A stretch of 58,614 nucleotides of DNA from an uncultured bacterium (GTDB lineage: Bacteria; Planctomycetota; UBA8108; UBA1146). The stretch's first letter is position 1; the number at the start of each line of letters is the position of its first letter. The position numbers and the translations under genes were made by a program. The notes under the pieces are model-generated. The model was not told the DNA's origin and searched no databases. It saw only the letters and a list, made by a program, of their open reading frames with translations. Shown here piece after piece: positions 1 through 10,300 of the stretch. Location: the NCBI GenBank assembly GCA_913056395.1, contig CAJXMG010000017.1:1-58614 (forward strand), written 5' to 3'.

Positions 1-63
1 CTCTTCGCGAGCCACGGTTTCAAGGTCAATAGACCCGGTTCTCCTGATCAGTTCCTGACCTGA

Positions 64-3000
64 TCAGTCGCAGAGACCGAATCCGTCACAAGGCAGGGAG
101 TTACCCGTCGGATCCTCACCACAGAATGGGTACGGAGCACTCGGGACCTGACCATTGGTGAACAGTGTATTCAGGGTGAAGACCACGTCAGCGATATCGA
201 TGGCGTTGTCGTCATTGGAGTCGAGAGCCGCAAGGCACACGACACCGCGCCCCTGGAACAGGTGAAGCACCGTCTCCACCGGATCGGAGACATCGAGCTG
301 GCCGTCAGCATTGGCATCCGAACGGATCATCGTGGACGCAGCGGAGATCGGTGCAGTCACGTCGATCAGGATACTGGCCGTGGCCATTCCTCCATGGTTA
401 TCCGAGATTCGGTAGATCATGGAATCTTCACCCTCGTAGTTGTCATCGGCGTTGTAGGTCAGGGTTCCATCCGGGTGGATCGCCATGGATCCATGGAAAG
501 GACCACTGATAATACCGAGCAGGAGCAGATCGTCACCGTCCACGTCCTCGTCATTAAGGAGCGGAGCGATGTCGATACTGGATCCGGCTTCGACAAGCAG
601 ACCAGAGTCGTTGTTGGCAGTCGGAACATCGTTCACCGGAAGAACATTCAGGCGAATCAAGCCAGAGCCGTTCAGCTCGAGATCGGTCACCTCGTAGGTG
701 AACTCATCGATACCGAAGAAGTTCGGGTCGGGAATGTAGACCAGGCTGGAAATGTTGGCCTGGGCATCAACGTTGACGGTGACCTGACCATGTGCGGGCT
801 GTCCCACGTTGGTGAGAATCAGGTTGTCCATGTCGGCGTCGGAGGCGGCCTGCAGGATCGTCAAAGCAGAGATCGTCTTCAGGCTGTCTTCCGGAAGCGG
901 GAAGATCGGCAATGTACCGGCGACAGGAGCATCGTTGACGGGAACGATCTCGACTTCAACAGTCGCAGTGGCCTGGCCACCGTTATTGTCGGTCACCGTG
1001 TAGGTGAAGCTGTCGATACCGTTGGAGTTCGGGAATGGCGAGTAGGAAATCGTTCCACCCAACTCGATGGTTGCCAATCCGAGGAGTCCATTTGTCACGG
1101 CTGCCAACTGAATCGAATCGCCGTCAATGTCAGTATCGTTGGCGAGAACGTCGATGGAAACCGAACCGTCTTCTGTCACCTGATAACCCAGGTCATCCGC
1201 TGCCACAGGGGCATCGTTCAGGGAAATCACCTGCAGGCTGACCTGTCCCACGTCGGTCAGGAAACCGTCGCTGAGGACATAGGTGAAGACCTGAGGAATG
1301 ATGCTGTGGTAGTTCGGGTCAGGATCGATGGTGATCGAACCATTGGTTGCCCAGTTGATGGTTGCCGGGAATCCCTCGGGTACATCAACGGACATCACTT
1401 TCAGTAGATCATTGTCCACGTCACCGTCGTTGGCCAAGACGTTGACCACCGTCGGAATATCCTCAAGGGTCACAGCCGTATCCGGGTTGGCGACAGGAGC
1501 ATCGTTCACTGGCGTGACTTCGATCGAAACCATGGCAGTGGAAACAGCACCCTGGGAATCGGTCACGATGTACATGAAGTTGTCGGCCACACCCACGGAC
1601 ATGTCCGGGAATGGTACGAATCGAATCACACCTCCAGGGAGCAGTGAGACTGCACCGTTGAAGGCATTCACGATCGGCAGGGACACGGTCATGTCGTCGC
1701 CCTCAGGATCGTAATCGTTTGCAAGGACGTTGACTTCCACGGGCTGATCTTCAAGGGTCACAGCAAGGTCAGCACCCAGACGCGGTGCATCATTGACTGC
1801 AAGAACGGTGACGATCACCTGTTCTTCTGTAAATGTGCCCTTACCATCGGTGGCAGTGTAGAAGAAGGTATCGATACCGTTTTGATCCAGATCCGGGGTG
1901 TAAAGCAGTGCTCCGGTCGACAGAAGGCTCACAGAGCCGAAGTTCGGTGCTGTGAAACTGGAAACCGAAAGAGCATCTCCCTCGGGGTCGCTGTCGTTGG
2001 CCAGAACATCGATCACCAGCTCAAAATCTTCCTCAGTTTGGACCGAGTCAAATTCTGTCACGGGTGCACTGTTTCCGGCATGGAAAGTCACCGTTGCAGA
2101 AGCAGCCAAGCCTGAAGGATCAACGATCACGTATTCCCAGGTACTGGCACCAATACCCGCAGGTGTGAAGGTCCAGCTGTCGGCACCGGTCGACTGGATC
2201 GCACCGGTGGAGGTCGCAATATCGATCATGTTGATGGCCTGAAGGGTCAGGGCATCACCGTCAACGTCGGAGTCGTTACCAAGCAGCAGATCAGAAGTGA
2301 AACTGAGTGCCTGGGTGGCATCCGTGGTCAGGAAGTCATCCCGAGCCACCGGAGCGTCGTTTTGAGGAGCCACTACGAGAGAGATCTTGCCGCGGGAGAT
2401 TCCTCCGTGGCCGTCACTGATACTGTAGTGGAACTCATCGGTTCCATGGAAATCTGCTGCACCTTGGTAGATCACACCGTTTCCGGAAGGAGTCACCGAT
2501 CCACCCTCGAGGCTTGTTCCCTCGTAGTGGAAGACGGAAAGGACATCCAGATCGGGATCACTGTCATTCGAGAGCAGGAGGTTGTTGGAAATCAATGCCG
2601 GGGAGTCCTCGGTCGCCGCAAATGTGTCATTCGCAGCGGCGGGCATGTTGTTGGTGATATCGCAGTGTTCACCAGTCAATCCATCTGCAATTCCGACAGG
2701 CAGCTCCGCAGCTGGTCCCGGTGCCGGCGGATAGAACGGAACAAAATCACCCTCACCAAAGGGGTGGTAAGCGGTCAGTCTCTCTGCGGCAAACGGAGGA
2801 ATTCCGTTTCCAATCGAATGGGTCACCCAGTCGGCATCTCCTGCAGACGGGAACGGATCGAGGGGCAAGCTGCCCAGAGGAAGCTGATCAGCACTTTCAC
2901 AACCGATCGCCTCATCACAACCACCAGGGCCGAGACGACGATCAAGATTCCACGGAATCCCCTCGAAGACGAAAGGGAACCAGCTTCTGTTCAGGTTCAC

Positions 3001-4530
3001 CTCAACGAATTCCGGGTGTCCAAGACCTGCACCGGCAACGTATTCACCGTGCTGAGCAGGGTTTCCAAGGATATCCCTCGGGAAGACTCCGGGATTGAGG
3101 GTATAGCTGTGGTGGGTACGACCGATGACTTCGCGAGCGGCGGGAGCCATCAGGGCCACTTCCTCTTCCATGGTTCCACCCTGCGGACAAACATTGTGTC
3201 CACCGTTGATCAGGTTCAGGCAGGGTCCAAGTGCGGAAGGGGCTCCCAAAAGGAAGTCCACGTCATAGCCAAACTTGGTGATATGACCGGCGTTGGGTGC
3301 GATACCGTTGAAACGTGCACCCAGGTTTCCAAGAGAGGTTCCCCAGATGTACTCGATTCCTTCACCAGTAGCCGGGTCGATATGAACACGGAACGCGTCA
3401 ATATGCACGTCATCGATGGAGGTGAAGGCGATCGCAAGAGATTTGATCCGGGCATTGTCGAAGGGAGGAATATCGCATTCCACTTCGTCCCAGGTCATGT
3501 AGTCAGGCTGGTTGTTCTGACGCTTGGTCTTGAGACCGAGCTGAACCACTGCGGCGTAGGCTGAGAAGAAGCGCACTCCATCAACCACCTCAAAGTTACC
3601 CTCAAGGCTGATGGGATCTCCCACCACCATGGGAACAAAGCGACGGGAATCAGGCACGGTTCTGTTCAGAGAACCGGTAAATGCACGGTTCCACATCGGG
3701 CAGAACTCGTCACCCTCACCGGTCACAATGTTTGCACCCTCATCATCATCCCTGTTACCCATAGAGTTGTTGGTACTGGGGATGCAGCTGGGAACTCCGG
3801 TGGAGAATGCGAAACTGTAGCTTCCGGGATCGATGGTGAATCGGGGATCCGCACTGCAGTTTGGCATACCGTCAATACAACCGAGGCCATGCTGAATCGT
3901 CTGTACGGTGTCCGGATCGTTGATTCGGCAAATCACGCCTTTGCGATCGGTACCACCATCAGCAACAGGACGCTCACCCATCACACCGTTGACGACGAAG
4001 TATCCCTGATCGTAATCGATAAAGGAGACATATCCGCCTACAGTGGGAGGCACGATTCCACCGGCCACGTTTCCGGTCATCGACTTGTTAAGGAACACGT
4101 CTCCGGCGATCACCTGTCCGTCTGCTTGACGGTTGGCCAGAATCTGTGCACCACCACCCTGAAGTCCCTTGTTGCGAAGGCACTCATCAGAGCTGGCCAT
4201 TCCAGACTCTCCAAGAGCCACACACTCTGGTGAAGCTCCTGCCATGATGTCTCTGAGACTGAGTCGGTTCATCGGCAGGTCGATCAGCAATCCGCTGGGA
4301 ATCCTCACTGCCGTACCATCGGCAACGATCCACCCTGCAGACCACATGTCGTCCATGTCGTCGACGAAGATATGCTCAATCTCTCCGAGAATCACCACGG
4401 CCTGCGAGGTCGGGTCGGAGATATTGGCGATCTGACCCTGGACACTGGGTGCCCCGAGGATCAATCCCATGAAGAGCAACAGGCTTGCTGCCAGTACTCT
4501 CTTCATTGCTTTCTCATTGTTGTTGAACAT
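64..4530 (-). CDS. Secreted multi-repeat protein: unnamed N-terminal domain, eight cadherin-like (tandem-95) repeats, C-terminal dockerin
   Basis: Predicted exported surface protein of 1488 residues. A signal peptide (MKRVLAASLLLFMGL, cleavage near SVQGQ) is followed by an approximately 500-residue domain shared with the next gene upstream; both contain a YDxGYFxxNG motif, an S-C-I/M-C-I-P-S-like stretch and a NLDRRL motif near its end. Then come eight repeats starting NDAP or a variant and carrying LANDxDxDGD, the tandem-95/cadherin-like calcium-binding type. The last roughly 90 residues hold two dockerin-type loops (DANADGQLDVSD and DSNDDNAIDIAD). ATG 4530 is chosen because AGGAG lies 10 nt upstream; a GTG at 4539 is too close to that site, and ATG 4506 is an alternative. 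It probably forms an operon with the gene ending at 4569. Function is not known; adhesion or matrix attachment is an inference from the repeats. Confidence 0.85.
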   Translation of the reverse strand: MFNNNEKAMKRVLAASLLLFMGLILGAPSVQGQIANISDPTSQAVVILGEIEHIFVDDMDDMWSAGWIVADGTAVRIPSGLLIDLPMNRLSLRDIMAGASPECVALGESGMASSDECLRNKGLQGGGAQILANRQADGQVIAGDVFLNKSMTGNVAGGIVPPTVGGYVSFIDYDQGYFVVNGVMGERPVADGGTDRKGVICRINDPDTVQTIQHGLGCIDGMPNCSADPRFTIDPGSYSFAFSTGVPSCIPSTNNSMGNRDDDEGANIVTGEGDEFCPMWNRAFTGSLNRTVPDSRRFVPMVVGDPISLEGNFEVVDGVRFFSAYAAVVQLGLKTKRQNNQPDYMTWDEVECDIPPFDNARIKSLAIAFTSIDDVHIDAFRVHIDPATGEGIEYIWGTSLGNLGARFNGIAPNAGHITKFGYDVDFLLGAPSALGPCLNLINGGHNVCPQGGTMEEEVALMAPAAREVIGRTHHSYTLNPGVFPRDILGNPAQHGEYVAGAGLGHPEFVEVNLNRSWFPFVFEGIPWNLDRRLGPGGCDEAIGCESADQLPLGSLPLDPFPSAGDADWVTHSIGNGIPPFAAERLTAYHPFGEGDFVPFYPPAPGPAAELPVGIADGLTGEHCDITNNMPAAANDTFAATEDSPALISNNLLLSNDSDPDLDVLSVFHYEGTSLEGGSVTPSGNGVIYQGAADFHGTDEFHYSISDGHGGISRGKISLVVAPQNDAPVARDDFLTTDATQALSFTSDLLLGNDSDVDGDALTLQAINMIDIATSTGAIQSTGADSWTFTPAGIGASTWEYVIVDPSGLAASATVTFHAGNSAPVTEFDSVQTEEDFELVIDVLANDSDPEGDALSVSSFTAPNFGSVSLLSTGALLYTPDLDQNGIDTFFYTATDGKGTFTEEQVIVTVLAVNDAPRLGADLAVTLEDQPVEVNVLANDYDPEGDDMTVSLPIVNAFNGAVSLLPGGVIRFVPFPDMSVGVADNFMYIVTDSQGAVSTAMVSIEVTPVNDAPVANPDTAVTLEDIPTVVNVLANDGDVDNDLLKVMSVDVPEGFPATINWATNGSITIDPDPNYHSIIPQVFTYVLSDGFLTDVGQVSLQVISLNDAPVAADDLGYQVTEDGSVSIDVLANDTDIDGDSIQLAAVTNGLLGLATIELGGTISYSPFPNSNGIDSFTYTVTDNNGGQATATVEVEIVPVNDAPVAGTLPIFPLPEDSLKTISALTILQAASDADMDNLILTNVGQPAHGQVTVNVDAQANISSLVYIPDPNFFGIDEFTYEVTDLELNGSGLIRLNVLPVNDVPTANNDSGLLVEAGSSIDIAPLLNDEDVDGDDLLLLGIISGPFHGSMAIHPDGTLTYNADDNYEGEDSMIYRISDNHGGMATASILIDVTAPISAASTMIRSDANADGQLDVSDPVETVLHLFQGRGVVCLAALDSNDDNAIDIADVVFTLNTLFTNGQVPSAPYPFCGEDPTGNSLPCDGFGLCD

Positions 4531-4568
4531 GGCGTTCACACTCCTGAATCTTTTGTGGTGTTTTTGAC

Positions 4569-7022
4569 TTACGGCTGCTGCGAAACATCAAATCTGAGCG
4601 TTCCGGAGGTCACACCACCGTGAGGATCAGTTGCAGTAAAAGAGAAAAGTTCTTGTCCGGTGAATCCTGCAGCAGGGACATAGACATAGTCGCCATTGGC
4701 CTGCGTCAGGGTTCCTCCAGCCGATCCAGGGCCGAAGGTCACCGTCATAGTGTCTTGGTCGGGGTCGGTTACGATGCTGCTCAGGGCCACCGTCAGAGGC
4801 TGGTCCATCAAGACATCGATTCCGAGAGCACCGGGAAGCGCCGGTTGGGGCGCACCATTCAGATTCTGGCAAGCGGTCGCCAGATCCGGGATATCCATCG
4901 GTGAGTGAGGCCCAGACGGCATCAGGGCGAGATTGTCCCAGATGATGCGGGTAGTCATGTTCTCGGCGCCATTGATTCCGGTGAGGGGATCTCCGTCAGT
5001 GTTCTCCATGGTGAAGGGCCAGTATCCGAAGGCGATCTCCATGTTGCCCGGAACAAACTGGAGTCCCAGATTTGCACCGACTCCGGCACAATCGAGGGTG
5101 AAGGCGCACTCGGGGTCGGCACAGTCGGCCAATCCATCGCCGTCGTCGTCAAGGAAGTTGCCGCAGAAACCGGCTTCACCGATTTCGCCACCCGCCTGCT
5201 CCAGAAGAACACACAGGTTGGTCAGAGCGCACTCCGGGTCGTCACAGTCGACCAGGAAGTCCCCTTCATCGTCGACGCCGTTTCCGCAAACCTCACCCGG
5301 AATCGGATCTTCCAGCGGAGGCTCAACGAGGTCGATGTTCAAACCACCCTGAACTCCGTTAATCGGGTTCAAACCAGAGAACGGGAAGGGATCGAGGCGA
5401 AGATCACCCATGGGCACTGCGGTCATGTCTTCACAGTCGACGACCTCGTCACCATTGTGATCAAGGCAACCTGCCGGATGCAGGCGACGATCGAGGTTCC
5501 AGGGGGCCCCCGCGAAGATCATCGGCCACCAAAGGCGGTTCATGTCGACCTCACCGAATTCCGGGTGGCCGTATCCGACACCCGTCAGGTAACGATCACT
5601 GTTGGCGGGCTCACCCTGAATATTGAAGGGGTGGATTCCGGGAAGCAGCTCTGCCTCGTGGGTTGAGACGAAGATGGCCTCCTGGGCAATCGGTGAAAGC
5701 ATGGAGAACTCTTCATCCATGGTTCCCAGATTCGGGCAGACATCCCAACCGGAAATCCTCAACTGAGTGCAAGGAGACCTTCTGGGCCCAACAGGAGCAC
5801 CCTTCAGGAAGTCCACGTCGTAGACGACCTTGAAAATGGTTCCCCCCGAGTTGCCGACTCCGATTCCATGTTTGATGGTCAGTGGGTTGTTCACAGTACT
5901 GGCGACGATTCGCTCGTGCTGTTCACCGGTAGCAGGATCCACGTAAAGACCAAAGATGTTGACCTGTGCATCAACCAGAGTGGAGAAACCGATGAAGAGT
6001 GCCTTGGCTCTTTCATTGGCGAATCCGGGTGCATCCCACTCCGCCTCGTCGGCGAGAATGTAGGACGGCTGGTCTGGAGTGTTACGGGTCAGGAGAGCCG
6101 TGTTGATCGTCAGGGAGTGACAGGAGAAGAAACGAACTCCGTCGATGATCTCCTTGTTGCCCTCGGCACCGATGTTGTCCCCCAACATGAGAGGAGCAAA
6201 ATAGCGTGAATCGGGGACAACCGTTCCACCAGCCTGTTCAACACCGCCACGGTTCCAATGCGGGCAGAAGGGATCACCTTCACCATTGGCATCCGCACCG
6301 GAGGTTCTGTTACCACCGGTCACTGTACTGGGAATGCACATGGGATATCCGGTGATGTAGTTGGCAGTGTAGCTTTCCGGGTCGTTCATGAATCGAACGT
6401 CAGGACTGCAGTTGGGTCCAACACTACAACCGGGGCCATTTTGGATGGTCTGTCCGCCCTCAGGGTCATTGAGTCGGATCATGACTCCACCCTGATCGGC
6501 TCCCTCGGTTCCGTTGATACGGAAGTATCCGTGGTCGTAGTCGATGTAGGTGACGGTTCCCTGAACGGTATCAACGTCCTTCTGAATGAACACGTCACCG
6601 GCAATGTTGCGTCCGTCCGGCATCTGGTTACCCAGAATGTGAGCGGTTGCACCACCACGGCCGCGAAGCGAAGCATCACCGCGAACCAGTCCGGACTCGC
6701 CCATGGCGAGAGCCTCCGGAGGCGCTTCGGTGAAGATCTGCTGCAGCGTGAGGTAGTTGGCCGGAAGACCAACGATCAGGTTCTTCGGAATAATCCAGGC
6801 CTGACCCGCAACGACCATGATGCCACTTGAGAAGGGATCACTCATGTCATCGACAGACATGAACTCGATCTCACCACTCACCGCAGCACCGGTAACTCCC
6901 ATCGTTCCATCTCCCACACCCAACTGAGCATGAGCGCTCAGCGAGAAGGTGAAAGTAAACAACACCAGGAGGACGAATTTCACGAGATTGTATGGAGTTT
7001 TCAAGGCACAACTCCTATCCAT
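4569..7022 (-). CDS. Secreted paralogue of the downstream multi-repeat protein, with one cadherin-like repeat and no dockerin
   Basis: Exported protein of 817 residues with a signal peptide (VLLVLFTFTFSLSAHA). The first ~550 residues are clearly paralogous to the protein encoded at 64-4530: the same order of motifs occurs (GEIEFMSVDDM, AGDVFIQKD, IDYDHGYFRING, CSPDVRF, TGYPMCIPST, VDPATGE, APWNLDRRL). Two short units of the type CGNGVDDEGDFLVDCDDPEC follow, then a single cadherin-like repeat (IVTDPDQDTMTV ... FTATDPHGGV). Unlike its neighbour it lacks the dockerin. ATG 7022 is preferred over the longer frame because the signal peptide follows directly and AAAGAGG lies upstream. The gap to the downstream gene is about 40 nt, so co-transcription is likely. 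I have a weak impression that the N-terminal domain resembles secreted fungal proteins, but cannot verify it. Confidence 0.85.
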   Translation of the reverse strand: MDRSCALKTPYNLVKFVLLVLFTFTFSLSAHAQLGVGDGTMGVTGAAVSGEIEFMSVDDMSDPFSSGIMVVAGQAWIIPKNLIVGLPANYLTLQQIFTEAPPEALAMGESGLVRGDASLRGRGGATAHILGNQMPDGRNIAGDVFIQKDVDTVQGTVTYIDYDHGYFRINGTEGADQGGVMIRLNDPEGGQTIQNGPGCSVGPNCSPDVRFMNDPESYTANYITGYPMCIPSTVTGGNRTSGADANGEGDPFCPHWNRGGVEQAGGTVVPDSRYFAPLMLGDNIGAEGNKEIIDGVRFFSCHSLTINTALLTRNTPDQPSYILADEAEWDAPGFANERAKALFIGFSTLVDAQVNIFGLYVDPATGEQHERIVASTVNNPLTIKHGIGVGNSGGTIFKVVYDVDFLKGAPVGPRRSPCTQLRISGWDVCPNLGTMDEEFSMLSPIAQEAIFVSTHEAELLPGIHPFNIQGEPANSDRYLTGVGYGHPEFGEVDMNRLWWPMIFAGAPWNLDRRLHPAGCLDHNGDEVVDCEDMTAVPMGDLRLDPFPFSGLNPINGVQGGLNIDLVEPPLEDPIPGEVCGNGVDDEGDFLVDCDDPECALTNLCVLLEQAGGEIGEAGFCGNFLDDDGDGLADCADPECAFTLDCAGVGANLGLQFVPGNMEIAFGYWPFTMENTDGDPLTGINGAENMTTRIIWDNLALMPSGPHSPMDIPDLATACQNLNGAPQPALPGALGIDVLMDQPLTVALSSIVTDPDQDTMTVTFGPGSAGGTLTQANGDYVYVPAAGFTGQELFSFTATDPHGGVTSGTLRFDVSQQP

Positions 7023-7263
7023 CACAGCCTCTTTGTATTTACATTGTTCATTCAAAAAATACATTACACACCACCAGGGCAACTCTTTGCCCGAATTTCA
7101 TTTATATAAGGATACAGGCCTATTTGCAGCAGCCTGACGCTCTACCTAGTCCATGAGACTAACAAGCGTGACCTTATGTTATTCACAATTCTGAACCGTT
7201 CAAGCATCGTTAGTTGCCATTTTTTAGACTTTTTGACAAAACAGTACTTTTGAACGACCTCGC

Positions 7264-7283
7264 GATTGTCAATCATGACAATC
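7264..7283. repeat. 8-bp perfect inverted repeat
   Basis: GATTGTCA, a 4-nt spacer, then TGACAATC. It lies between two minus-strand genes, 13 nt past the larger hairpin at 7297-7330. It could be an operator for the gene starting at 7022 or a second RNA hairpin after the 7344 stop; the sequence alone does not decide. Apart from these two repeats the interval 7023-7343 shows no gene. Confidence 0.5.
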
Positions 7284-7296
7284 CTGTCAAACTGTA

Positions 7297-7330
7297 TTTC
7301 AGGTTCCCTCGATCCCGAGGGAACCTGAAA
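7297..7330 (-). terminator. 15-bp perfect hairpin after the di-heme peroxidase gene, no clear U-tract
   Basis: The arms TTTCAGGTTCCCTCG and CGAGGGAACCTGAAA pair perfectly around a 4-nt loop. The hairpin starts 14 nt after the stop codon of the minus-strand gene ending at 7344. No T-run follows on either strand beyond the TTT/AAA inside the stem, so it may be a transcript-end stabiliser or a terminator that does not need a U-tract. Confidence 0.55.
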
Positions 7331-7343
7331 CACTTTGCTGCCC

Positions 7344-10300
7344 TCAGGGGCAACTGGATCCCTGAACACAACCCAGACCGTCATCGGTCTGGTCCGAACC
7401 ACAGGAATCGATCGGTGCCGGAATCGTGCCACCACCGAAGAGGTACTGCAGAGTCCTGACCGCATCCGAGACGTCGATGGCCCCGTCGTCGTTGGAATCG
7501 GCAGCGTCTTCACAGTTCGTAACGCCGTTGGCAAAGAGAGCACTCAAGAGGGACATGGCGTCGGAGATATCGACGGCCCCGTCACCGTTATGGTCACCTC
7601 TGAGGAATCGCTGCGAGCAATCCAGCTCGAGCATCTGCGGAACCATACTGGCTTCTCCGCACTCACCCACTGCCACGAGGGCTAAGGAGTGAACTCCAGC
7701 ACTCGGCAAGGTGATGACAGCGGAAGTCGCAGCACCGGCGATCTCTGCCAACACCTGACCATTGGAGACCAATCTCAACAGCGAGTAGGTGCCCTGATTG
7801 GTCCAGGTCAAACTGGCCTGACAGGTATCCGGATCCACGGAACCGGCAAAATCGGTCGGAAGTACCAGAGGGTCTATCGAAGTGTCGGCGGTGACACCCG
7901 TAGCCGGACCATCGACGAAGTCGACGCTGGGAACCAGAGTGATCTGGTGGATTCCATTTCCGATCACCTCAATGGAAGTCATGGTCATATCGCCCGGAAG
8001 GGTGACCAGTGCGATTCCATTACGCTCAATGCGAATCGAGTCATACACCTCACCATTGGCCCAGGAAAGCTGGACATCTCCCTGACAGTTCTCGACAACC
8101 ACCGCCTGCAGACCACTGATGGCTTGCGGGGCTCTGGAAGTGGAGCACATGTTGGAAGCATCGGAAGGTGCACCCGCAAATTGCGGCTGAAGCTGGTAGA
8201 GGGATGTTCCACCGGACGCGGTGGTATCGAGGTAACCGACTTCTGTTCCGGCGATGGTGGCAATGAGTGAGCCGTCACGAATCACGGCGATCTCGTCGTA
8301 TGCTCCACCATTGGTCCAGGACAACTGGTTACCAGCTGCCTCTGGAGAGCAGCCCAGATCAGAGATCGGCGCAGCGGGGACCACTGCGGTACAGCCGACC
8401 GAATCTGAAGGGACTCCCTCACGGATTGCGGTAATGGTGTAGCTGACGACACCCCCACCCGCCTGATCATCGAAGTAGGAGTTAGATCCACCACCGAGGG
8501 TGATCATCAACTCGCTGCCACGCATGATTTCGATAGCGGTGTAGGTGTCGGTATTGGTCCAGGAAAGGAGTACTCCACCGGAGATCGGCTCGCACTGGAA
8601 CATCACTACCGGATCTGGCTCGACGAGCAGACTGCAGGAAGCTTCCCCCTGAGTCAAACCGTCGAAGAAGGTCTTGACCACGTACTGATGCAGACCGGAT
8701 CCGGCATTTCCAAGGAAGTCGTCCTGATAGGTGTTTTCACTACCGGTGAGAATGGCAATCAACTGACCATCCCTGTGGATCTCGGCCTGCTGCCAAGGCT
8801 CCGGATTAACCCAGCTGAGAATTCCGATTCCACCGTTGTTGCTGCAGCTGAGTGAATCCACCGGAAGCGGAGCACGCTGCACAAGACAAGTGGCTGTCGG
8901 AGAGGTCAAGCCCTGAACGGACGCCTCAAGTGAGTACTCGGAATCACCCGGGAGTGAATCGAGATCGGTGTAAGAGGTGGCATCTCCAGCCAACTCTGCA
9001 ATCACCTCACCATTTCTTGAAAGGGTCAGGGATTCAAACAACTCGGTGTTGATCCAGGTCAACTGGTTCTGTGCCTGAGACGGCTGAGAGCAGCCAAGAA
9101 TCTCGGGGGCCAACGGATGACGCTCTGCAGAGATCGGGGAAGGATCGCTGTAGATCAGGATACCCGTGTGAAGGGAAAGGATTCTTCCGACGATCTCGTA
9201 CTGATGAATTCCCGCAGGCACGTTGGAATCAACGAAGACCTCGGAGACACCGGAGAGAGCATCCGCAACCTTGATTCCGTTGCGGTAGATGTCGAAGGAG
9301 TGGTAAGGCCAGGGGTTGGTCCACTGAAGGCTCACCTGATTGTTATTGACGTTGACAGAAAGATTGAGCGGAGCGGGTGGCGGGAAGATCGCCGAGCACT
9401 CTGCATTCAGTCCCTCATGGGCATCTTCACCACGAACGGTGTAAATGTGCTCTCCGGGTGGAACGTTCGGGTCCACAAAAGAGCTGGCGTCGCGGGGAAG
9501 CAATCCAATCTCCTGGTTGTTGCGCAGGACCTTGATGCTCGTCGCTGCGTCAAACGGGAATTCCTGGGGCAGCCAGGAGAGGCTGACCGAATCGACATCG
9601 GTCACACAGGAAAGGTCTTTGACACGGGTTGGCTGCAGGAATTTGGTCAGCGGATCGAGAGGACGACCTTCGCTGTCCGTCTCCACTGCACGCCCTTCAG
9701 CACCGACCGCCGGAATCGTCTTGAAGCGATCTATGGCGATGTTGTCATTGCCGTGAAGAACATCTCCGTTGATGGGGCTGAAGATGGCGCCCTCAGGGAT
9801 ACGCAGCTCCGGGTGATCGAAGGGAGCCTGCTCCCAGCGAACACGATCATCGGTCAACGACTCGAGGAAGGCGACCATCGCCTTTTTGCGCTGCTCATTC
9901 ACCGAAAGGAACGGCGTCGGAATCATTTCCGGAGCAAGGGTGTCCAGGTTGACTTCCGGGAAGTTACCACCGCGGGCGTAGAAGGTCACGACCTGCTCAA
10001 GGGTGGAAGCTCCACCATTGTGGAAGTAGGGACCAGTCAACTCGACATTGCGCAAAGTCGGAGTCTTGAACATTCCGTCCATGTTGGTGTCTTCCCATGG
10101 AGCCGGAGGAGGAGTGACCACGAGAACGTGATCCGCAAACGGCTGGAAGTCGTGGAAAACAAAGTCCGGGTCCGCCTGGTTGGGGATGCCATCCCCATCC
10201 TGGTCAGCAACACCGATATTGGCCTTCTCCTGGAAGGTTTTGACGATGGAGAAACTGTGACCGAAGGGATCGATACCACCGCGGCCAATATCCTCAATCG

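Noticed and set aside
2362-3564. 400-codon plus-strand frame
   Set aside because: Antisense to the multi-repeat secreted protein; low-complexity translation and no ribosome site.
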